From NCBI GenBank assembly GCA_017999235.1, contig JAGOBN010000300.1, positions 1-5,784 on the forward strand: a stretch of 5,784 bases of DNA, read 5' to 3'. The translations under genes were made by a program, and so were the position numbers. Positions 5,534 through 5,784 of this stretch are shown here, in pieces. How positions within the stretch are numbered: position 1 is the stretch's first letter; every line of letters begins with the position of its first letter. Origin of the DNA: Anaerolineales bacterium. GTDB taxonomy: Bacteria; Chloroflexota; Anaerolineae; Anaerolineales; UBA6663. Under the pieces are notes generated by a model. It made no database searches. It was not told the origin of the DNA and saw only the letters and a list, made by a program, of their open reading frames with translations.

Positions 5534-5784
5534 CGCTCCGCCTCCACGTGGTGACCCCGGCCGGCCTGGAGCCGCGCGCGCACACCGCCGCCACGCTGGA
5601 TGCGCTCTCCCAACAGCTGCCCCCCGGCGTCTTCACCACCCTGCGCACCTACGCCGGAGGCCGCGTGGTGGGTCTCAGCGCCCACCTGCAGCGTCTGGCG
5701 GACTCACACGCCTTGCTGGGCCGGCGCGCCGGCCCGCCGTTAGACCTGGCCGGCCTGCGAGCGGCGCTGCGCGCCGTCATCGCG
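5530..5784 (+). CDS. Class IV aminotransferase / aminodeoxychorismate lyase-like protein (5' part)
   Basis: The first 85 residues of a gene that continues beyond the window. The ATG at 5530 overlaps the stop of the PAS kinase as ATGA, so the two are translationally coupled. The stretch GVFTTLRTYAGGRVVGLSAHLQRLADSHALLG (33-64) is the characteristic N-terminal segment of fold-type IV PLP enzymes (GxFETLRxxxG...HLxRLxxS), a group that includes branched-chain aminotransferases, D-amino-acid aminotransferase and 4-amino-4-deoxychorismate lyase (PabC). The PLP-binding lysine and the residues that would separate these activities lie past the end, so the substrate and gene name cannot be fixed. The frame is open to the last base with no stop. 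Confidence 0.85.
   Translation, partial: MTLRLHVVTPAGLEPRAHTAATLDALSQQLPPGVFTTLRTYAGGRVVGLSAHLQRLADSHALLGRRAGPPLDLAGLRAALRAVIA

Overview
The window is high-GC bacterial chromosomal DNA. It is densely coding, with genes joined by ATGA overlaps or near-zero gaps. I see no mobile elements, CRISPR arrays, tRNA or rRNA. The mix of gene types (a BtrH-like/DUF4872 protein, a soluble GAF-HisKA_3 kinase with a NarL-type regulator, and a PAS kinase with a GCG...C..CG cysteine motif) suggests a Chloroflexota lineage such as Anaerolineae/Caldilineae. That placement comes from remembered family resemblance, not from a search. The sequence is also very rich in the palindrome GCCGGC.

Layout. Positions 1-198 are a noncoding, relatively AT-rich leader for the first gene. 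Positions 199-1422 (+) encode a BtrH N-terminal/DUF4872-type protein. It ends tail-to-tail with the next operon, the two stop codons sharing a CTAG at 1419-1422. Leftward from 4137 to 1419 runs a compact three-gene operon: a class I SAM-dependent methyltransferase, a cytoplasmic GAF-domain histidine kinase of the NarX/DegS (HisKA_3) class, and its NarL/LuxR-type response regulator. The 226-nt region 4138-4363 separates this operon from a rightward one. It carries a good sigma70-like promoter for the methyltransferase operon (almost leaderless), a long interrupted inverted repeat around a 12-bp GGCC palindrome, a G-rich tract, and a -10-like box for the rightward genes. Positions 4364-5533 (+) encode an orphan PAS histidine kinase with a cysteine cluster and a degenerate ATP-binding domain. 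It overlaps by ATGA a class IV PLP aminotransferase / aminodeoxychorismate-lyase-like gene that runs off the window end.

How they work together. The kinase and regulator are almost certainly a cognate two-component pair: the GAF domain senses a cytosolic cue, H235 is autophosphorylated, D54 of the regulator receives the phosphate, and the HTH acts on DNA. The methyltransferase is co-transcribed, but its substrate is unknown. The divergent PAS kinase has no adjacent receiver and is coupled instead to a metabolic enzyme. The region is mostly ordinary accessory/regulatory content. The points most worth a second look are the BtrH-like protein that seems to lack the family's Cys and His, the PAS cysteine cluster, the degenerate kinase D-box, and the structured divergent promoter region.
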